DNA of 64,000 nt from Leisingera aquaemixtae (GTDB lineage: Bacteria; Pseudomonadota; Alphaproteobacteria; Rhodobacterales; Rhodobacteraceae), in NCBI RefSeq assembly GCF_001458395.1, contig NZ_CYSR01000040.1:269259-333258 (forward strand), in the 5' to 3' direction. This document shows positions 50,803 through 59,740 of this stretch, one piece after another. The stretch's first letter is position 1, and the number at the start of each line of letters is the position of its first letter. A model generated the notes under the pieces. It was given only the letters and a program-made list of their open reading frames with translations, did not search any database and was not told the origin of the DNA. Position numbers and translations under genes: made by a program.

Positions 50803-51204
50803 ATGGCTGCAAATCGGAAATTGATCTCGAACGGGAACCCGATGGAGGAAATCGTCGGATTCAGCCGCGCGGTAAGGGTTGGCCCCTTCATTGCGGTAGG
50901 CGGGACAGCGCCTGTTGATTCCGAAGGGAAGACTGTTGGCGTTGGCGATGTATTTGCGCAGACCAAGCAGTGTTTTGAGATTATCAAAACGGCCCTGGAG
51001 GATGCAGGGTCGGGGTTGCACGACATCGTGCGGACACGTGTCATCCTCACGGATATCGAGAATTGGAAGCAGGCTATCGAGGCTCGAAAACTCTACTGCA
51101 AGGATGCCCGGCCAGTAGACACGATTATGGCAATTGACCGGTTTGTGAACCCTGAGTGGCTGGTGGAAATCGAAGTGGATGCCGTGGTTTCAGAACCGCG
51201 ATAA
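50803..51204 (+). CDS. RidA/YjgF-family deaminase
   Basis: This is a 133-residue trimeric-fold protein starting MAANRKLISNGNPMEEIVGF. Family signatures are GPFIAVGGTAPVD, the active-site Arg in DIVRTRVILTDIENW and VEIEVDAVV at the end. RidA-type enzymes hydrolyse reactive enamine/imine intermediates from PLP enzymes. This variant is of the subgroup close to aminoacrylate peracid or translation-inhibitor-like proteins. It is 16 nt before the MOSC gene. Confidence 0.88.
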   Translation: MAANRKLISNGNPMEEIVGFSRAVRVGPFIAVGGTAPVDSEGKTVGVGDVFAQTKQCFEIIKTALEDAGSGLHDIVRTRVILTDIENWKQAIEARKLYCKDARPVDTIMAIDRFVNPEWLVEIEVDAVVSEPR

Positions 51205-51220
51205 GGCCGGGGAGGGCGCG

Positions 51221-51871
51221 ATGCAGGTTTTGGCGCTTAGTGTCGCACGGCCTGTCGAGATTGAATACGGCAGCCGCAAAATATCGACTGGATTCTATAA
51301 AAGTGCGGTGGAGGGCCCGCGTATGGTGCGGGAGACCAATATCGACGGGGATCAGCAGGCCGACCTGACAGTCCATGGCGGCCCGCACAAAGCGGTCTAT
51401 GCGTTTCCTGCGGAACACTACGAATTCTATCAAAACCAGCTGGGCCAGTCAGGCTATGCCTTCGGGCATTTCGGGGAGAACCTGACGACTGAGGGCATGC
51501 TGGAGACTGAAGTGCGCATCGGTGACCGCTACCAAATAGGGGAGGCACTGCTGGAGGTCTCCCAGCCGCGGTCGCCTTGCTTCAAATTCGGGATCAGGAT
51601 GGGGGTTCGTGAAGCGATCAAAACATGCCTGGCAAGTGCCAGGACAGGGTTTTACTTCCGGGTCATCAGCGAAGGGAGCGTTGAAGCGGGCGATGCGATT
51701 GAACTCGCGCACCGGGACAATGGGGCGCCCAGCGTGACCGCGGTTCATAATCTCTACTATCATGAGAAACTGAATGAGGAATCTCTGGTTCAAGCCGTTG
51801 GCTGCCAGGCGCTGGCGCCGGGCTTCAAGGATGAGTTCATCGAGCGTCTGAAGATACTGCAGGCAAAATAA
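51221..51871 (+). CDS. MOSC-domain protein (YiiM-like)
   Basis: This 216-residue protein starts at ATG 51221 with GGGGAGGG upstream. The MOSC domain has DLTVHGGPHKAVYAFP, FGENLTTEGML and the conserved cysteine in SQPRSPCFKFG. YiiM-type MOSC proteins bind molybdenum cofactor and reduce N-hydroxylated compounds with partner proteins. It is 16 nt after the RidA gene, and the pair may handle reactive nitrogen metabolites. Confidence 0.88.
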   Translation: MQVLALSVARPVEIEYGSRKISTGFYKSAVEGPRMVRETNIDGDQQADLTVHGGPHKAVYAFPAEHYEFYQNQLGQSGYAFGHFGENLTTEGMLETEVRIGDRYQIGEALLEVSQPRSPCFKFGIRMGVREAIKTCLASARTGFYFRVISEGSVEAGDAIELAHRDNGAPSVTAVHNLYYHEKLNEESLVQAVGCQALAPGFKDEFIERLKILQAK

Positions 51872-52226
51872 CTCAGGCAGAAGCTCTGTTTCCGGGCTTC
51901 AATAGGTTTTCACAGGACTTGAAGCGATGGACTGCTGCTCATTGCTGGAATGACTTTATGCCGGGCAACGAACCGCACGCGGTAGTCGAGGCAATCTGAT
52001 AAAAATTCACGTTTACAGACGTTTGACCAGAGTGTGCGGCGGCCTTTTGGGCACGAAACTTCTCCCATCCCTCCCTCCCGCTCCAGGCGCCGGCTTAGTG
52101 CTGGCTGGCGGATTTTTTCAAAGCATACAAACGTCCGGTCGCGATCCTGGTTCGAGCGACCTGATGCAGCGGCTCCGCATGGCAGCGTGGAGCCGTCTCC
52201 GGTCGTTGACCGAAAGCCTTGGCGCT
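51872..52226. other. 355-nt gap, no supported gene
   Basis: It lies between two convergent gene ends. A minus-strand frame of about 106 codons has no family signature. I see nothing else. Confidence 0.35.
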
Positions 52227-53036
52227 TCAAACGGCGGTGGCGTTGAACAACCGGGCTGTCTGCGGCGAGATTAGATCATTGCCACGAAGCAAGTCGGAAC
52301 ATGTGGCCAGGACCTCGGAGACGATGCTTGCCATGACCTCCTCACCTCGTCCTAAGACCGCTGGTCCTACAGGGTTTCCGGTGATCTCCAGCGGTATGCT
52401 CACTTTCGGCTCGTGAATGACCCGTTCAACCGTCAGGTCGGTCGACCAAACATCGGCGAAACCGCATGAACACAGTAGTTCAGGTATGGCGTCAAGGCCC
52501 GCGTAGGTGAATGGCGCGAGAGAGCGCGTTGCGTCTTCTGGTGACACGTGGCGGCCGATGGCGTCTGCCAGTGCAAGGAAGAAACGGGACGGTTCGGCCC
52601 AGACTGTCAGAATGAACCGGCCGCCGGGCTGCAGCACGCGGCGAATTTCCTTCAGGGCCGCCTCTTCATCCGGAAAGAACTGAAAACCTTGCTGGCAAAT
52701 GGCACTGGTGAAGGAACCATCGTTAAAAGGCATGCCGGTCACGTCGCCAGTGTGCCAACTGAAGGCGTCAGGAGTATTGCTTGTAACTCCGCGGGCCATC
52801 TCGATCATCCCTTCGTTGAGATCGATGCCGGTTATCGCCGCTTCTGGCGAGCTCCGTTCCCATAGGACACGGCTGACGATCCCGGTACCACAGGCTACAT
52901 CCAGCACAACGTCTTTATTGGAGATTTCGATGGCGGACAGCGTCGCCTCGGCCAGCGGCCGGAAGATGGCTTTGACCTTTTGCTGCTCGTAGGCCGCTGC
53001 AGCGGCTTTACCAAGCTGGAACGTATCCCGTGCCAT
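52227..53036 (-). CDS. Class I SAM-dependent methyltransferase
   Basis: This 269-residue protein has motif I VVLDVACGTGIVSRVLW at about 44-60, an acidic loop GIDLNEGMIEMAR (motif II region) and LQPGGRFILTVWAE (motif IV/post). It is of the UbiE/small-molecule methyltransferase type. The first 35 residues (FQLGKAAAAAYEQQKVKAIF) are typical of the family, so ATG 53036 is sound. The substrate is unknown. Confidence 0.88.
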   Translation of the reverse strand: MARDTFQLGKAAAAAYEQQKVKAIFRPLAEATLSAIEISNKDVVLDVACGTGIVSRVLWERSSPEAAITGIDLNEGMIEMARGVTSNTPDAFSWHTGDVTGMPFNDGSFTSAICQQGFQFFPDEEAALKEIRRVLQPGGRFILTVWAEPSRFFLALADAIGRHVSPEDATRSLAPFTYAGLDAIPELLCSCGFADVWSTDLTVERVIHEPKVSIPLEITGNPVGPAVLGRGEEVMASIVSEVLATCSDLLRGNDLISPQTARLFNATAV

Positions 53037-53618
53037 GCGAAGCTCCTCTCACGTGCTAATGCCTCGGACGCAAGCGAAGTCTACAGCTAACAAAGACTAT
53101 TCTCCAAACGTCTGTTCAGTCCCGCGCGGCTTGATTTTGTGGTTCCAGATTTTCCGCAGGCTGCCGGAATGGCCGCATTTCCTGCTGCCGTGCAGCGGGC
53201 GGAATTCAGCGGTTGCAGCGGACTGCTGCGCTGCGTGCGCACGCAGCAATATTCCAGCACTTCCGGTGTGGGCTTTCCCGGCACCTTCGCCGTACCGGTC
53301 ACAAATGGCCGGTTCGGGAAGCAACGCAGTTTGCTGCGTGGTGCGCGAACAGGTAAGACGCCGGACGGAGCCGCCATTGCCCTTCCTGTTTTTTGCTAAC
53401 GTAGCATTCGCTCGCGGGTGCGGCACGCTCATCGCTGCGATGCAGCCGATGTCGCCAGACCGGTCATTCAATGCCAGTCTGGGGCGCGAAATTCGAACCG
53501 CCCTTTTCGTTGCAACCACGACCGGCTAACGAGGAGCGGACAAAGCCGCCACAGAGCTATTTCGCTCAAATGGCAGCTTCGCCTAATATAACCTTCATAA
53601 TAATCTGGAAGGGTCCGC
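53037..53618. other. 580-nt gap with degenerate repeat copy B
   Basis: No supported gene is seen. 53363-53515 is the partner of the repeat at 50533-50680. It lies past the end of the phosphonate-type permease gene and before the methyltransferase gene start; the methyltransferase promoter must be near 53040-53100. Confidence 0.4.
53363..53515 (+). repeat. Degenerate intergenic repeat, copy B
   Basis: This is the partner of 50533-50680, in the same orientation, with shared blocks as described there. It may be a decayed mobile sequence or an intergenic repeat family of the genome. Confidence 0.5.
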
Positions 53619-54362
53619 TCAGGAAAACCGCTTGTGCAGGGCGGAGTTGACCGCCTCCGACGCAAGCACAAGCACAACAATGGCCATGGTTACCGTCGCG
53701 GCCTTGTCATATTGGAACGAGCGAACGTAGGTCTGGACATAAAGCCCGATGCCGCCCGCACCGACAACGCCAAGGATCAGGCTTTCGCGCAGGTTCAGTT
53801 CGAAACGGAACACGGTGTCCCGCAGGATGACCGGCGCCATCTGAGGCCAGATCGCCCATCGCAGCTGCTGCGTGCGGCTGGCGCCAGCACTTTCCAGTGC
53901 TGCCACCGGGGCGGCGGCCACATTGTCGATCGCTTCGGCATAGAATTTCGCCAGCATCCCAGTTGCATGGAAGGTGATGGCGAGGATCCCGGGCAAGGGC
54001 CCAAGCCCCACCGCACCGACCATGAGCATCGCCACAAGGATCAGCGGAATGGAGCGGATCATCGCCAGAAGCCCGCGCACCGGGCGCCAGACGGCAGCAG
54101 GCACCAGGGTCTCGGCTGCGAGAACTGCCAGCCCAGCGGACAGGAGGACGGCAAAGAACGTGCCCAGGATGGCAATCCGGAGAGTCTCCGCCAGGCCTTG
54201 CAGAACTTCGCGCCAAACTGACAGGTCCGGCGGCATCATCCGTCCGAGGAACTCGCCCAGGCGCGGTGCCGCGCCGGGAAGCTTGTCCAGGCCCATTTCC
54301 GCGCTTGCGGCCGACCAGAGAATGGCCAGCGCCAGCACGATCCAGACCAGCCCCCGGCCCAT
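53619..54362 (-). CDS. PhnE-type ABC transporter permease
   Basis: This is a 247-residue membrane protein with about five helices. The permease (BPD) signature covers AESAGASRTQQLRWAIWPQM-like ALESAGASRTQQLRWA with LFALNLRES-like FELNLRESLILGVVGAGGIG. It overlaps the ATPase gene stop by 1 nt. The family was defined on phosphonate and phosphate uptake, but members also move other ligands, and the MntR-linked promoter of this operon points to a metal or metal-chelate. Confidence 0.85.
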   Translation of the reverse strand: MGRGLVWIVLALAILWSAASAEMGLDKLPGAAPRLGEFLGRMMPPDLSVWREVLQGLAETLRIAILGTFFAVLLSAGLAVLAAETLVPAAVWRPVRGLLAMIRSIPLILVAMLMVGAVGLGPLPGILAITFHATGMLAKFYAEAIDNVAAAPVAALESAGASRTQQLRWAIWPQMAPVILRDTVFRFELNLRESLILGVVGAGGIGLYVQTYVRSFQYDKAATVTMAIVVLVLASEAVNSALHKRFS

Positions 54363-55132
54363 CAGCTGACCACGCGCAGCCCGGCGCCAGGTGCTGCCCC
54401 ATGATACAGCGCATCGATGTCATCGCTGGTGACCTGGCCGGATGGTTTGTCGAACTGCACTGCGCCGGCCCGCAGCCCCACAACCCGGCCCGCAAAACGG
54501 CGCGCCAGCTCCGGCTGGTGCGAGCTGAAGACAACTCCAATGCCGCGCTTGTCTGCCGCACCTGTGATCAGGCCGAGGATCCGTTCCGCATGGGCAGGGT
54601 CAAGGTTGCTCACCGGCTCGTCCGCCAGGACCAGCCTGGGCTCCTGCGCCAGGCAGCGGGCAATTGCCACCCGCTGGCGCTGCCCGCCCGAAAGCTGGTC
54701 GGCCCGGCGCCGGGCCAGGCCGGAAAGGCCGGTGTCTTCCAGCGCCGCGGCCACCTTGAGGTGATCCTGCTCGCCGAACCGTCCCCAAAGGGAGGGCCAG
54801 GTCCGCATCCGGGCAAGCCGCCCGTTCATCACATTCTGATAGACAGTCAGCCGGTCAACCAGCGCAAATTCCTGAAAGATGAACCCGGCACCGGTGCGCA
54901 GCTCACGCGGCAGAGCGTGCGTTGCCGAAAGCGGCACCCCCAGAACCCCGGCCTCGCCGTGCCAGCCGCGCAGGCGGCCGTCGAGCAGTGCGAGCAGGGT
55001 GGATTTTCCGGCGCCCGACGGGCCAAGCAGTGCCACCCGTTCACCCGGAGCAGCGCTGAGCGACACTTCGCGCAGCGCCGCGGCGCCGTCGAAGTGGTGG
55101 GACACTGCATTCAGGGTGAAGGCTGCTGTCAT
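54362..55132 (-). CDS. PhnC-type ABC transporter ATPase
   Basis: This is a 256-residue nucleotide-binding subunit: Walker A LLGPSGAGKSTLLALLDG, Q-loop IFQEFALVDR, signature LSGGQRQRVAIAR, Walker B LVLADEPVSNLDP and H-loop FSSHQPELA. It overlaps the substrate-binding protein gene (ATGA at 55129-55132) and the permease gene, so the three are translated together. Confidence 0.9.
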   Translation of the reverse strand: MTAAFTLNAVSHHFDGAAALREVSLSAAPGERVALLGPSGAGKSTLLALLDGRLRGWHGEAGVLGVPLSATHALPRELRTGAGFIFQEFALVDRLTVYQNVMNGRLARMRTWPSLWGRFGEQDHLKVAAALEDTGLSGLARRRADQLSGGQRQRVAIARCLAQEPRLVLADEPVSNLDPAHAERILGLITGAADKRGIGVVFSSHQPELARRFAGRVVGLRAGAVQFDKPSGQVTSDDIDALYHGAAPGAGLRVVS

Positions 55133-55986
55133 TTCAGATACCCGTAGCGCCGGGCGGTCTCGCGCACGCCTTCGTAAACGTCCCGGTCCGCCGCGATGTA
55201 GCCGTCCGGCCCATAGAGATACGCCAGCAGGTGGCGGTTGCCGGGCTCATTGAGCTGCAGCATGGTTTCGACGAACCTGGCCTGCACACCCTGATCCAAG
55301 CCGGGCCGGGCAACAACCGCGTGGCTTGGGATCTGTTCGCTTTCGGCCAGGACTTTGACTTCTGCCTGCTGATCCGGTGTCAGCAGAAGATCGGCATACT
55401 GGCTGGCGCCGGCGGCATCCACGAGGCCATTCGCCATGGCTTGCATCGCCTGCTGATAGCCCCCGGCGAAGAACTTCCGGCCAAAGAAATTGTCCGCATC
55501 GGCTGCATCGGCGATGAGCCCCTCGCGCACGAAAAGGTCAAGCGGGTAGAGATAGCCGGACTCCGACACAGGATCGGCAAAGGCAATGTCGCGCCCTTTG
55601 AGGTCGGCCAGCGTCTCGATGCCGCTGTCTTTGCGGACAAACACGCGGCCCGCATAGCTCGGCTGCCCGCGGTAGACCTCTGACAGCAGTGGCACGGCAC
55701 CAATCTGATCCTCGGCCAGAACATAAGGCAGGGCGCCCATGAAAGATATGTCTGCATCGCCGTTGCGCAGCGCCTCGACGGCGGCGGCATGGTCGAAGGT
55801 CACAAACCCTGTCACCGTCATTCCCATGCGTTCGGACAGCCAGCCGGTGATTGCCCTGACGTCGCCCAGCAGCTTTTCGGGGTTTTCTTGCGGAATAAAG
55901 GCCAGTTTCAGTTCCTCACCCGCTGCCAAGGCTGGCGCGGCGAGGATTGCGGCCGATACGGCCAGAAAATTGCGGCGCGACAGCAT
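55129..55986 (-). CDS. PhnD-type periplasmic substrate-binding protein
   Basis: This 285-residue protein starts MLSRRNFLAVSAAILAAPAL, a signal peptide with an SRRNFL twin-arginine-like motif; Tat export is therefore possible. The mature part is the PhnD fold (LAFIPQENPEKLLGDV, GDADISFMGALPYVLAE, LKGRDIAFADPVSESGYLYP). It binds the ligand outside and delivers it to the PhnE-type permease. The typical phosphonate-binding set cannot be checked by eye. It overlaps the peroxidase gene by 1 nt. Confidence 0.85.
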   Translation of the reverse strand: MLSRRNFLAVSAAILAAPALAAGEELKLAFIPQENPEKLLGDVRAITGWLSERMGMTVTGFVTFDHAAAVEALRNGDADISFMGALPYVLAEDQIGAVPLLSEVYRGQPSYAGRVFVRKDSGIETLADLKGRDIAFADPVSESGYLYPLDLFVREGLIADAADADNFFGRKFFAGGYQQAMQAMANGLVDAAGASQYADLLLTPDQQAEVKVLAESEQIPSHAVVARPGLDQGVQARFVETMLQLNEPGNRHLLAYLYGPDGYIAADRDVYEGVRETARRYGYLK

Positions 55987-57839
55987 CAGTACATCCTCTC
56001 GTCAATTTCAGCCTGCATTGCCTTGAACTGGCTCCACTGGAGGCCTGCCTCGTCCCAATCGCCGGCAGCGCTTGCATCGCCGACAGCCCGCAGGATGGCC
56101 GCGAATTTATAGATCTCCGGCTTGGAGTTTTGATTAACCATGACGCTTGCATCTGCCGCCAGATCAGGGGCGACCGTATCCACCAGAAGGGCGATATTTT
56201 GCGCATCCCGCATCGGCAGCAGCGTGTCGAGGGTACTTGCAAAGGTGGTCAGCTCTTCCCAGGACAGGCGGAACACGCTGTCGCGACCTTCAAACGCCTG
56301 ATAGGGTTCCTCGCCATCTCCGACAGCCTCGAGGTAGGCGGTCAGATCGGCGCGCTGCGCCTCATCCAGCCCCAGATTCTTGCTTGCATCGAACCAGTCC
56401 ACCACGCTGGCCAGCGTTGGCAGCGACCCGTCGTGCAGATAGGGCGCAGTGAAGTTGATATTGCGCAGGGTGGGGGTTTCAAAGTGGATTGGCGTGCCGC
56501 CCGGGAAGGGCGGTTCGGCAGTGCCGATGTCGTATGTGAGACCGTCGCGGAAGTTACGCTCGGGCGTGTGGCACGAGGCGCAGGAGCGGTCTCCCAGTCC
56601 GGTAAATTCAGTGTTGAACAGTTCTTCCCCGCGCTTGGCAGCGTCCGAGGCCAGATCCGTCAGCCTGCCCGCCCGGTCAATCTTCGGGTTCGGGAGGAAA
56701 TCGAACTGTTTGACATACGCTTCCAGCGCGTCCAGCTGGAAGGGTGTCGGTTCCTCCCCGGCAAACTCGGTCACGATCACGTTGCGGATGAACCGCCGCA
56801 GGCTGGGCTCGCGCCCGTCGCGGCCGTAAGGCGCGGTAAACCGGATGCCCCGCATCGACGGCGTATCCAGATGGTCGTCCGCCCTGTCATTGAACATTGG
56901 GTTGAAGAAGGAACCGTCGACATCCATGCCACCCGCATATTTCGACAGTCCGGGGATGAAGAAGTCCCGGTTCACGTCCGAACGGTTGTGGCAGGTGGAG
57001 CAGGCAATACCCAGTTCGCGGGCCGGGGCGCCAAAGATTTCCGGGCTGTCGAACAGCATGTCACCATAGGCAACCAGCGGCAGGTTGGCCTCATCCTCGC
57101 CAGCTTCTTCGAATTGCAGCACCAGCCGGGGCAACTCCCGCTGATCGGCGATATTCGACCCCGGCGGCAAGGTTGCAGGCAGCGTTACCGGCGTTCCCGA
57201 GCGCACTGCGCTTTCGGGGACCGGGGTCAGCTTTTCGCGTTCCGCATAGGCGGCAGGCAAATAATTCTCCGTAAGATAGGTTTCGAGCGTTGCATGTGCT
57301 GCGGCAAAGCGCTCTGCATCGGTCTCTTGTGCCCCATGGCCAAGCACGCCAGCGGTGCCAAGCGAGGAGTTCAGGACGAGCCATGCCCGCCCCAGATCCC
57401 GCGCAGCTTTGGCATCAGCTGCCTTGATGCCGTCCTCGAAGGCGCGGAACAGCGCTTCGGCCTTGGCAACCTCATGTGCTGCGTTGGGCTGTCCAAGCGC
57501 TGCCTCCGCCGCCTCCAGGTGACGCAGAATACCCTGGGCCACGACCGCCGTGGCCGCCTCGAACAGCGCCTGGCGGTCTTGTGCTGCAAGCGCCGCGCTG
57601 ATCGCACTGGCCTCAGCCGGGGTGACCCGCGACATGGCATCTTCAGACAATGCGCTGCCTGGCGCCGGTGCGGTCCAGCTGTTTTTGATTTTTTCCCAAG
57701 GAACCGGGGTCAGGTTCCCCATGAACAGTGTCAGGCGATAAGCGGCGGAGCGCGGCGCCCAAGGGGCTTGCTCAACCGCTGTGGCCCCGGCGGCCACCGG
57801 CAAAAGGCCGACCAATGCCGTTGTGATGAGTTTTTTCAT
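55986..57839 (-). CDS. Di-haem cytochrome c peroxidase-like (MauG/CCP family)
   Basis: This 617-residue periplasmic protein has a signal peptide at 1-20. Two haem-binding motifs are CSTCH (about 280-284) and CASCH (about 420-424), with downstream segments RNVIVTEFAGEEPT and HFETPTLRNINFTAPYLHDG as in CCP/MauG proteins. The N-terminal 230 residues are an extra helical domain, so it is longer than usual CCPs (about 350). It is the first gene of the operon with the PhnD/C/E transporter, and the MntR-type palindrome lies 9 nt before its ATG. It may oxidise or reduce a metal or chelate for uptake, which is inference. Confidence 0.85.
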   Translation of the reverse strand: MKKLITTALVGLLPVAAGATAVEQAPWAPRSAAYRLTLFMGNLTPVPWEKIKNSWTAPAPGSALSEDAMSRVTPAEASAISAALAAQDRQALFEAATAVVAQGILRHLEAAEAALGQPNAAHEVAKAEALFRAFEDGIKAADAKAARDLGRAWLVLNSSLGTAGVLGHGAQETDAERFAAAHATLETYLTENYLPAAYAEREKLTPVPESAVRSGTPVTLPATLPPGSNIADQRELPRLVLQFEEAGEDEANLPLVAYGDMLFDSPEIFGAPARELGIACSTCHNRSDVNRDFFIPGLSKYAGGMDVDGSFFNPMFNDRADDHLDTPSMRGIRFTAPYGRDGREPSLRRFIRNVIVTEFAGEEPTPFQLDALEAYVKQFDFLPNPKIDRAGRLTDLASDAAKRGEELFNTEFTGLGDRSCASCHTPERNFRDGLTYDIGTAEPPFPGGTPIHFETPTLRNINFTAPYLHDGSLPTLASVVDWFDASKNLGLDEAQRADLTAYLEAVGDGEEPYQAFEGRDSVFRLSWEELTTFASTLDTLLPMRDAQNIALLVDTVAPDLAADASVMVNQNSKPEIYKFAAILRAVGDASAAGDWDEAGLQWSQFKAMQAEIDERMY

Positions 57840-57847
57840 GGCTGAGC

Positions 57848-57879
57848 CTACAAAAGTTAGCTTTGGCTAAATTTTGTAG
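57848..57879. promoter_or_regulatory. 32-bp MntR-type operator palindrome
   Basis: The arms are CTACAAAAGTTAGC and GCTAAATTTTGTAG around TTTG, with one mismatch. The core TTAGC-TTTG-GCTAA (57857-57870) resembles the MntR site of E. coli (ATAGC-N4-GCTAT). It lies between the peroxidase gene start (57839) and the MntR-like gene, so the repressor should control both. Confidence 0.75.
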
Positions 57880-57947
57880 TTTCTTCTATACCGTTGTCAA
57901 CCCGCTTTGATGCAGGCATACAGGGAGGCCAAACTGACCGCGGCCTT

Positions 57948-58406
57948 ATGAGCAACATGACTGACACCAACGAAAACGCCCTCAGCCGAAGCCCGGACGA
58001 ACAGGCAAGTGGGTTTGAGGCCGTGCGCACGGCTCATCAAAGCGAGATGGTCGAAGACTATGTCGAGCTGATTGCCGAGCTGATACAGCTGAATGGCGCA
58101 GCCCGGCCTGTCGAAATCGCCGAGCGGCTTGGCGTCACCCAGCCTACGGTTTCCAAGAACCTGAACCGCCTGAAACGGGAAGGGCTGATCCTGCAGGAGC
58201 CCTACCGTTCGATACGCCTGACGGAAGAAGGCCGCGAGCTGGCCGAAGCCTGCCGCCAACGGCACAGGATCGTGGTGGATTTCTTGGTGGCTCTTGGCGT
58301 GTCTCAAGAGGTGGCTGAATACGACGCCGAAGGTATCGAACACCACGTCAGCGAAGAAACCCTCGCCGTGTTCCATGCCTTCACCAAAGAGCGGGCCAAG
58401 GGGTGA
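57948..58406 (+). CDS. mntR: MntR-like metalloregulator (DtxR family)
   Basis: This is a regulator of about 152 residues. The N-terminal extension is acidic. The helix-turn-helix is RPVEIAERLGVTQPTVSKNL, followed by GLILQEPYRSIRLTEEG. The metal-sensing dimer domain reads CRQRHRIVVDFLVALGV, YDAEGIEHHVSEETL. His, Glu and Asp residues match the MntR family ligands (RHRIV, EGIEHHV). I use ATG 57948; ATGs at 57894 and 57957 are alternatives. The divergent operon codes for a peroxidase and an ABC transporter. Confidence 0.85.
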   Translation: MSNMTDTNENALSRSPDEQASGFEAVRTAHQSEMVEDYVELIAELIQLNGAARPVEIAERLGVTQPTVSKNLNRLKREGLILQEPYRSIRLTEEGRELAEACRQRHRIVVDFLVALGVSQEVAEYDAEGIEHHVSEETLAVFHAFTKERAKG

Positions 58407-58860
58407 ATTGTTGCTCGCTCTGTTGGTGAATGCCTGCTGAAGCAACCAGCGCACCACCCTTGCCCCTCATTAGGTTTGCTTTGCCTTTCCGCACCAGTGG
58501 GATCCTCTACTGGCACCAATCGGTTGTGTAGCTCTCACTCGATGTCCATTTACAACGCTTCACGCTCATTGGTTTGAGGCGCAGCATTTGGCGAATTGGG
58601 CTCTCATCAAGATTTCGCCGCTACCGGGCCGAACCACGGCTTTGCGCGCGCGGGTGGCAGCGCATCACCGGAAACGACGCAGGAACAGCCCCTTGGCCAG
58701 AACTGTCGATGGCCGTTTCCTGCCCAAGCACGACAAGGGCCTTTCTGCACAAGCATTCGGCGGCTGAGAGTCCGTAGCAGGCCTTTGCGGACCGGAGATT
58801 TGGCACAGAAAACGTGCTAATATCCCGGTACATATGTTCGCCAAGAAAGGAGAGAGTCCA
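58407..58860. other. 450-nt gap, no supported gene
   Basis: GC-rich degenerate-looking sequence with short frames only. The promoter of the ankyrin-cytochrome gene should be in 58780-58850. Confidence 0.35.
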
Positions 58861-59740
58861 ATGAAACCTCTTTTCGCAAGCCTTTCTGCGACGGCACTTT
58901 GTGTTCTGCCTGCGCTCGGATCCGATGCCGGTGAAGTAGCAAATGCCGCGCGTTCGGGGGATGTCGCCGCGTTGACCGGCCTTCTTGCGAACGGCGCGCC
59001 GTCAGACGAACCGGGGGTCGCCAACCCGCTTCACTTCGCGCTCATGGCGGGCCACGAAGAAGCGGCGCGCATCTTGCTGGAATACGGTGCCGATCCCAAC
59101 GCCGATACCGCGCTTGGCACCCCGCTGATGGTTGCAGCAGGGCGGGATCGGACGGAGCTTATTGAGCTGCTGCTTGACCACGGTGCCGACCTTGAAGCCA
59201 CCGGAGGGCGTGAAGAACGCACGCCGCTTCACTCAGCTGCCGCTTCAGGTGCGGTGAGTCCGGGCACTCCTCAAGTCCGGTGCCAACCCGCTGGCGCGCG
59301 CAAAGTTCGGCGATCCGCCGTTGCATCTGGCCGCTCAGAAGAACCACACGGCAGTTGCTGAAATTCTGCGCGAAGTAACAATTTGGGAGCCGCCCCAACC
59401 GCCAACCGAAGGCGACCTTCAGGCGGCAGGCAAGGAAAAAGGCCGGGTCGCCGTTGAAACGTGCAAGATATGCCACCCGCTTGAAGCGGGTGAAGTCTCC
59501 AAAGGGCCGACCTTGTGGAACATTGTTGGAAGGCCTGTTGCCGGTTCTGAAAACTACCGGTATTCCAACGCCCTGCGCCAGGACGGCGGAGTTTGGGATA
59601 TCGCAAAGCTTGATGCATTCCTTGCAGATCCAAAGATGGCTTTGCCAGGCAACATGATGGCAACCAGCAATGATCGTGTCGAAATCGCGGATCAGGAAAT
59701 CCGCTGGTCTTTGATTGCCTATCTCACAACCCTCAAGTGA
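58861..59740 (+). pseudogene. Ankyrin-repeat/cytochrome c fusion with frameshift
   Basis: It starts at ATG 58861 (GGAGAG upstream) with a signal peptide. Ankyrin repeats follow: ARSGDVAALTGLLANGA, HEEAARILLEYGADPNAD, RTELIELLLDHGADLEA. At about 59250-59270 the frame is lost: the first frame runs out at 59361, while LLKSGANPLARAKFGDPPLH in another frame continues the repeat and then enters a cytochrome c domain with CKICH, ending at 59740. A one- or two-base change would restore a single protein of about 290 residues. It is either a decayed gene or a sequencing error. It follows the metal-regulated cluster and may belong to the same function. Confidence 0.75.

Noticed and set aside
53619..55986. 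Plain phosphonate uptake system
   Set aside because: There is no C-P lyase gene or Pho-type site near it, and the operon begins with a peroxidase under an MntR-type palindrome.
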